Assembly (NCBI GenBank): GCA_030407085.1
Contig: CM059586.1
Span: 34,211,501-34,275,500, forward strand
Direction of reading: 5' to 3'
DNA: 64,000 nt
Origin: Trichopria drosophilae
Lineage: Eukaryota; Arthropoda; Insecta; Hymenoptera; Diapriidae
Position 1 is the first letter of the stretch. Each line of letters starts with the position of its first letter. Positions 37,801-46,800 of the stretch are shown here, one piece after another. The notes under the pieces were generated by a model that was given only the letters and a program-made list of their open reading frames with translations, ran no database searches and was not told the origin of the DNA. The translations under genes were made by a program, and so were the position numbers.

Positions 37801-40800
37801 TTTATTATGTTTGTATACTTCTGTTCCCTACACAACCTCAAGTCTATTGTAATTCTGTTGTATTTTGGGTGTAAAAAAAAAAAAGTTTTGTTCTTTAACT
37901 CTAAAACATGCAACACCCCTTTTATTCGCAGATGATTTAAAATGATTCTTTCCGATAAATTCAGACTGTCATTTATTACAAGATGACCTTGTTCGCTCAT
38001 TGGAGTGGTGTCTTTGTAATGGCAATGTCTTTGCAATGTCTTTTAAAAAAATGCACCAGGTTTTTCAATTTAACTACCAATTAAATGGTAAAGTTCTAAC
38101 AAAACTAGCAACCAAATTAGACCTTAGAATTATCCTGGATACGAAATTAACATTTGCTGACTATCTAAATTACAATATTAGAAAGACACTTAAAATGTTA
38201 GGTTTTATAAAAAGAATGTGCACTGATTCCCATATCATAAATACCATAAGATCTCTCTACTTAATCTTAGACCAATTTTACTCTACGCTTCTAAAATTTG
38301 GGCTCCTCACTACTAAAGTCACATGAATAAATTATAACACATTCAGCATAAATTTCTCAGGTTCGGGTTTATAAGCCGTTGCACAGATTCTTGCATAACT
38401 ATATGGAAGTTTCAAGAGAATTTGCCCTCGATAAAGTCAATTATAAGAGTAAACGTTCTAAACTTTTTGCATAAATTAACCCATGATGAGATTGTGACTA
38501 TTTTATTAATAAAATTCAACTTTATTCTCCCAGTTTTGATATAAGGAATACTAATATTTTCTCTTTGCATACTCCACATTCAAACTACGCTATGAACTCT
38601 CCGCTTTTCAGAATGTGCAACGCAGCAAATATTTTGTTGCTGCGTATACACATACTACGACAATCTTATTTAGAATTTAATAGGGCGATTCGGAATAGTC
38701 GAATATTGTTAATTTCACAAATATTGTTACTTAGTTATATAATTAGAAATCGTTTTTCTTAATAATTATTATTACAGTACGTTTTTCTTTTCTAATGTGT
38801 TTATTTCGTAATGTATATATATATATAATTGGTTCTTTTTGCCATCGTTACTGATTTTTCTGTTATAATTCTTTATGTAATTGGGTATTTACCCATTAAT
38901 TAATAAATAAATAAATGACTATTCAGATCGATCACAGCAATTTAACCAATATAGAATTCAATGCATTATCTTAATGACGTTTCTCTAAGATCATTAGTGG
39001 AGGACCAGTGCAAAAGTTTCAAATTTTATTTCGTTGTTACGCGTCTGAAAAGATCTTGCCCTTCCACAACTTCCGTCTAATTATAGCGAGTCATCTTTGC
39101 CTAGATTTTTAAAAGTACATAGTCTTCGTAATTTTAATTGATTCAATTTGCTGTGAATGTTTATCTAGTCAGGTTATCGCATAGAAAATTTGTATCGTAG
39201 AATTAGGTTTTTGAAACATTGTTACAAGTTGACTTTAATTAATCGTTTTGTTTTTATTACAGTGATGATATTATTTTTATATTACTACATTTAAATAAAT
39301 AATAAATAAATAATTTATTTCCAACTTTTCCTTTACTTTTTTTTAAAATAAAGAATCTATAGGGGGCATAATTACCTGTACATATATTTTTTTTTAATTA
39401 TATTTCGCACTTAATTTATATTTATTATGTGATAATCTGTAACAATTCATTTAAAAGAACGAATACAGATTATTAGACTATAAAATTATTTTTTTAGTTG
39501 CACATTTAAGTTTTTTCTTTACCTAATAATTTTTTGCTCACACTTAAACTTTTCATTTCGTTAGGTACTTTTTTGAAAAATACTCAAAACTTCTTTGTCC
39601 AATTGTTAAGTTGTACTTTGGTAGTGTAATGTTTTTAAATCTCATGTTGGTGGTTTTTATTTGATATTCCCTTTTAAGTTCACTATATAAATAGACTATG
39701 CTATTCACAATGAATGTTTGTCTTATGTGTAATGGTTTTTCTCGTTCATTTACTCCAATGATTTTGAGTATACATTTCTGCAGTCTATCCAACGAATCAA
39801 GAAGTGAGTTACAGATTCCACCCCAGCCTATTATCCAGCAATACTGTTAAAAAGGGCATAATATACTGATAATAAGTGTTTTTTAGAAAGAACTTGCTGG
39901 AGTCTATTGAACACATAGACAAGATATCTGGTTTTCTTTATTACGTTGTTGACACGAACATCCCACCTTAAATTGCAGTCATAAGTTATCTCCAGATAAT
40001 TATAACTGGTTATTCTATTCAGATTGTTCCCATTTATCTTAATATTAATATTGTCAGGTAGTGAATCTCCAGAATTACCAAAAGTAATATAGGTCGATTT
40101 GTTCACATTGAGAATTAACTTTTTTTCATACAGCAGAATAGATAATGTCTAATTTAGAAGACGATATTGCAAGTTCAGACCAACTTGTTCCACAAATTTT
40201 TCTGATTAAAAAATAAAGTTTTAATGCCAAAAAACTAGATCTAAATGCTATTTTGACGGAAATATTTACAAAAACCTTTAAAAAAATTTTTTAAATTGAG
40301 TTAATTTGAGTTTCCCCCTGGCGATCATTTTCATTTATGGCTTAAAATAATCGTTAGGAAATCCCAAAAAGACCCCAGAAGAAATCTGCGATGTGCACGA
40401 TACTTTTATTGAAACGCATTTTTTAACAGTTTAATGACACATAGGGGATATTTTTCAACATTCTCGATAGTAAAATGCTTTTTTCTGGCTACATAAATTA
40501 ACCCTTTCGTTGGCATTGACGCAATAGTGCGCGGAATTGGAAGGTGCCCTTTGTGGCATTGACGCAATAGTACGCACATTGGTTTTTTTCTATTTAACTT
40601 GCTCCAATTTGGAATCCAAGTCTAACTTTGGGGTTTTTGGGGTCGCTGAATCCGAATCTGAAGTCAAAATTTAAAAATTCAAAATGGCGGATGTAGTATG
40701 GCAGCCGAAAATGAAAAAAAATGAAAAAAGTTACTCGATAGTAACGAAATTTTAGTTAACGAGGTTTTCGGGGTTGCTAATTACGAATTCAAGCTTGAAA

Positions 40801-43800
40801 TTTCAAAATTCAAGATGGCGGATTCACATTCGCTATCAGCAACCTCGAAAACCCCCGAGTAACAAATTTCATCACAATCAAGTAATTTTTTTCATTTTCG
40901 GCCACCATATTGGATTCGCCATTTTGAATTTGCAAATTTTGAGTTTAAATTCGTAATCAGCGACCTCGAAAACCCTTCAGTACGGGTTGGAGTCGAAATG
41001 GCGATAAAAAAAATTCCTGCCATTCTGGGCACTTTTTGTAGAATTTTCTGTGCCAACAAAGGGGTTAAAATAATAGTTACAAGTGTCGCATGAACTGATA
41101 TCACAGTTACACAATTATTTACAACTAAAAATACCAATATCTTCTTCACTTACGTTAAACGGTCGAAAAGTTGTTTGAAAACATTAACATAGATGAATTT
41201 CTTGAATTATTTTAATAAAATACATATAATTTATTTTGTTAATTAAAACTTGAACTGAATGGTAAATTTCTGAAAATTGCTAATTTTTTATCTATGTAAT
41301 ACATTTATAAACATTATTTATCCATATTGATGAAATAATTTATGCAGCGTTAATGGACAACAATTAATTATCAAATATCAAAAAGAAGTGGTTTTTAGTG
41401 ATGTACCAAACGAAACAAACTTTATTAATTTAATAAAACATATTTAGATGTATAGTAATGGCCATTACGGTTCAAATGTTATTTATATTTTAATAACAAA
41501 ATTTATTGCTAAAAAATATCACACGCCCAACGTTTCGACTCCATGACGAGTCCTCTTCAGGGGCTTCTATTAAAAACATATATCTTTACATTAAACTACA
41601 AAATACAATTTTAGCACTACATGATTTTGCAAAAACCAACTTACAACTACAACTAATTATTGTATATCTTATTTCCACCTACCAAAGTCATAAATACTAT
41701 GTATAACAATTATATCTATACACATATATGTACCCACATAAATGTATGAATTAGAATACGTTTCCAACCGTTTTTGAAAATTGTAGAAATTTTCAAATGA
41801 AAATTTACTAAATAATTTAAAAATTTTAAAAATGATCTACTCATTGCAAAGTATCAATATTTTATTGTTTTTCCATTATTCTGTATTAAATTATCATATA
41901 CTAAATCTAAATTTTTAACATCTGATCTAAAATTTATACTATTTTTGTTCTGTTTGATATAAATCATTTCTTTTATATTTCTTTTATACCAATTTTGTTC
42001 TTTATCTAGTAATTTAAATTCATTAAATTTAAAATTATGTCCAGTGTCTATCATATGTTCACTAAGCGCTGTGTGTCCTATTTCTTTTTTCCAACCGTTT
42101 TTATGTTCCTTTATTCTCATGTCTATATATCGTTTTGTTTGTCTGATGTATGGGGCATTCCACGCCAACTCACCCAATTTTAAAATCGACCATCACTAAT
42201 TTTTTTATAGATGCATTTCGGTAAAATAAGACTGGTCAAATTTTTTTAGATTTTTAAAATCACTCGTTAACGTGTGAGAATTTTTCAAAATTTTGAAATT
42301 TTAGAAAATTGAAAATTTTTAAATTTCCATAACTCGGTTGCTACTTATTGTACAGTAACAAATAAAAAATGGAATTGTTCGTCTTGAAATGTACTTTTCT
42401 ATGGGTATAATGAAAATTTAACTGGAATTTATTGACATGTGTATTTTTACGTGTTAAGTAAAAAATTCCAAATTTTTCCAAAATGGACATTTTTCATTTT
42501 TTTTAATTAAATTCACAAAAAAACTACTGAAAATAACGAACAATTTGCGAGGTTGTACAAGATGGCAAGTTGTTTCGTTAATTTTTTACAGATTTTTACA
42601 TTCTTTTATACAATTTAAATTTTTGCTCAAACCTCGAGATTTAGTTTATTGAATTCACAATTCACTGTTTTTCATTTTTTTTATGTATTTTGGATTTTCC
42701 TTCTTTCAGGAAAATCTATTTTAGAAATCTATTTTAAAAATCTTATTTGATTCATGACTTCGACACTCGCTAAATGATTTTTATCATTACATTGATTTCT
42801 TTTCTTAAGATTTTTAAAATAAATTGTTTATTTATTATGTTAATGTTAAATCTTTTAAAAATATGTTGAAATCTATAGTTTAATTTACTTAAATAAGGCA
42901 TAACAATGTAATTACTGAATTGTTTGTTTTTATTATCGTCACTATTTTCTGTTAAAATTTTAAGTCTATTATGTATGGTTTTATTTATAAGTGCAACATT
43001 ATATCCATTTTCAATTAAAAAGTGTTTTATATATTTTATGTCTTTTTCATGAAATCTTTTATCTGATAATAAAAATTTAATAATTTAAAATGTTTTCTTA
43101 GTAAGTTACTAAATAATCAGGTGTACTTACAAAATCAAACTCGCGTTCTGGAAAGACGTTTTGTAATTTGGAGATATTGTGCGGTTGTTCCAGTACTGGA
43201 TTTGAAATTTGGCTGAACTGCATTTGTAGATGGTTTTGATACCTGTGGCACTCTGGGCTCTGAAGTTCGACTTCCTTCTTATCTGCATTAGCATCTTGGA
43301 TTTCGTAGTCTTTGCCCTTAACGAAGAACGATATAAATTATTTCTCATTAAGACACAAACATATTAAAGCAACTAAAACCTACTTTTCCAACCTCCGAAG
43401 ATTCTTTTTTATCAAAATGGTCGAGGAAGAGAGGGCGATATTTCTTTCCAGATTCGACAGACCCTGTATTATGTCCTAGTAAAAACAAACAAAATTTAGT
43501 TTTCCATAAAAGTTTATATCGATTACGAATTTACTTTTCATAGTTGCTTCATTATCAGTGTCGCTGTTAATAACCATAGTTCCTAGATCTAACATGGCAG
43601 AAATTAACGTTCCAGTATCTGGATGATCGTGATTTGGCACCAAAGTTCCATCTTCCGGTAAAGGCTTCATTGTTCCTGTACAATCTTCCTCGTCCTATAA
43701 ATTAAACATGTCGTAAAAATTGTAAGTTTTAAAAAATGTTACGTCTTACCGAATCGTCAGCATTATTTTGTCCTTTTATTGCAACATTATTTATTACATG

Positions 43801-46800
43801 CACTCGATGTGTGCTTTGTTTCTCTCTAATCTCATGCGCATCAGCAATCATTTGATTGAGAATACTCGGTTGCTTAGAATTACCTGTAACGAAAATACTA
43901 ATTTAATAAAAGGCTGTTAAATAAATTATATTGGAAAATTCAAGCACGAAAACCTATAAATTCATGATTGAGAAGTTCAGAAGCGGTTGCACGTTCTTCC
44001 GGATTCTTGACCAGGCACACACTGACAAAATCGATAAACTCCGGACTCCACTGATCCGGTTCGCGAAAACTTGGCGGAGGTTTCGTAGGAATCATAAATA
44101 TCGCTCGCATTGGATGAATATCGCCGTACGGTGGTTTACCCTCTGCCATTTCTAAGGCTGTTATACCCAGCGACCAAATGTCCGCAACACAGTCGTATCC
44201 AATTTCTTGGATAACTTCGGGTGCCATCCAAAACGGAGTACCAATTACAGTATTGCGTTTGGCCATTGTATCCTGCGGTAAGATATTTCGTGTGACGTAC
44301 AATACCTCAGCTAACACCAGTGATTTTTTTGTTATCGAAAGTTAACGTTTTTTTCAGTAACATTTTAGACACGACCTTCTGGTAACCGAAAGGTATCAAA
44401 ATAAGTTATTCGTAACGGTAAACTCAAAACAGTACAGTAGGACCTCTTTTATTTTAATTAGTAAAGTTTTTCAAGATGGCGCGGACCTCTCTTATTCTAA
44501 TTTTCCCCTTACCCCCACTTACTTTGCTTGCGAGCTTGTGATTCGTGGACAATATTTTTCGTTGACTTTTCGTGTGATAGTGGGGGAACGATTAGAATAA
44601 GAGAGGCTGGACAATTAGAATAAAAAAGGCAATTAGAATAAGAGAGGTCCTACTGTATACAAAAACGGTAACTTACTTCCGATATCTTTTTGTTAATTCC
44701 TAAAATGAAACTAAAAGTTGACTTTTTTTTCATATACATATGTACGTCTCGAAACTGTCATGTTTTATAGTCATCGATTAAATAATGTAACACTGATAAC
44801 CAAAAGATAGATGAAAGTTGTTAACTGTATGAAAGTTAGCAAAACGTTAACTATTTTTCAACACATAAACATTAGTGTTGTTCATGAATAAATCACATAT
44901 AGGTGTCGATATTATAGATATTCTATAAGAAAAAAAATAAAACAAATATGTAATAACCCAGCTAGCACGAAGTTACAAAAACGTTAACATATTGTTAACC
45001 TCAAAAGTTACGTGTTAACTTTTAAGATATCCTAAAAGTAAATGAAAATGTTAGTATTTTGGTGTCGAAATCATGTCGAATGCACCAAAAACAGTTATCC
45101 TCTAAGTTTCCAAATTGCTAACTGTTATGATATTGATTGAATAACGTTTTTGGTAACTATTTGACTAGCAATTTGATAACTATTTGTGAGACCGTTTTGT
45201 AATGAATATAATAACGTTTTGTTAACGTTTAGGTGAACTTAGAGTTAAAGTTAAACTATAGAGTTTCAACAAATGACGCTCTGGCTTTTGTTACACAGCA
45301 TATTTATGAAAATCTAGATATTAATAGACCAACTACAGCAACATTTTTAGATTTTGCTAAAGCGTTCGATACAGTTAAACATGAAATTTTAATAAGCAAG
45401 TTGAATTCTTATGGAATAAGAGGATTACCATTAAAATTACTACAAAACTATTTGTTACATAGATATCAATCAGTAAGAATTTCCATTAGTTTTAGCGAGT
45501 ACAAATTATTAACAAGTGGGAACCATCCTGGGACCTCTTTTGTTTATAGTGTATATAAACGATTTGCTTGATTTTCTTCCACCAAAAAGCATAGTTTCCT
45601 ATGCAGATGACACTGTCATTCTAAGTTCCGACAAAACATGGTTTAAGGCTCAGACAAAAATGAATATTTACCTTGATTACGTCTCTAATTGGCTTAACCC
45701 ATTAACGCCTGAAATGGCATTTTTTATACTTCATTATCAATCAAGTATTTCATATCAAACTCGAAGTTGAAAACAATTGAAAGGTACATATCCTATTGTT
45801 TTCGAGGTCGCTCTTCAAGATTCCGAGGTCAAAATTGAGTTTCAGCCATCAGGAATTCCAATATGGCGCCGAACTTTTAAAAAAATGGGCATATATTTCT
45901 ACAGCCATACGATATATCACGACGTATGAATAAAGAATGTAGTGCTGTAGAGTTAATGTGGCATTGTAGGATCTTGTACACTAAGGTTAAGTCATTGACT
46001 ATATGAATTGACTTTACAGTAGGTAACATAAAGTATTTGGAAAATTCATTAAAGTCATGACAGAATCTAGACATAGACCTAACAGTTTTAGTTGACAGAA
46101 ATCTAATGAATTTCCTTTGAATTTTCTCTAATTGGCCAATACGTTTAACAGTATACGGTGACCAAATTTGAGATGCGTACAATAAGTTTGGAAGAACAAG
46201 GGTTTTAAAGATGTGTATTATGGCACTAGTATCCATAAAACATTTAGTTGATCTAAATAAAAACCCTAATTGCTTGGCTGTACACTAAATTAAGATGAGG
46301 GACAAAATTTAATGTACCATTGATCAATACTCCGAGGTCTGTTATGCTTTTAACATTGTCTATTGCTCGATTACCAATCATATACTGAAAATCAAAAACC
46401 GAATGTGTTGAAGAAAAGGATATTGATTTGCATTTATTGTAATTTAAACTTAGATGATTATCCGAGCACCAATTTACAATCATATTGAGATCCCTCTGTA
46501 AATTAGAAGCGTCCCGAGGTGTTCTGATAGTATTAAATATTTTTAAATCATCAGCATATAGTATGGCACGACTAAACTGAATGCTCGCAAGGATATCGTT
46601 AATGAAAATATTAAATAATAATGGACCTAAATGAGATCCTTGCGGGACACCTGATAGTACCAACACAGGGTCTGATACAGCACCTTTAATACGTACTATC
46701 TGTGAACGATTGGTCAAATACGAGGTAATCCAGGATAACAGTGAACCACTGATACCCAAGGTGGAAATTTTTGATGTTAACAAATTGTGGTCCACAGTGT

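Larger units (their letters stand above)
41505..43085 (-). pseudogene. Penelope-like element 3' half: connector, GIY-YIG and hammerhead-like motif
   Basis: Minus strand, 5' to 3': connector region [20 protein letters not shown], then [15 protein letters not shown] and [18 protein letters not shown] (about 43070-42780). About 510 bp of foreign sequence follows (about 42700-42165). Then GIY-YIG parts [40 protein letters not shown] and [18 protein letters not shown], then the motif CTGAAGA...GAAAC at 41560-41532. The RT domain is missing, so it is 5'-truncated. It begins only about 45 bp beyond hpo exon 9, in hpo orientation. Confidence 0.75.

Noticed and set aside
43931..44155. Plus-strand 74-codon frame
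   Set aside because: Antisense shadow of hpo exon 5.
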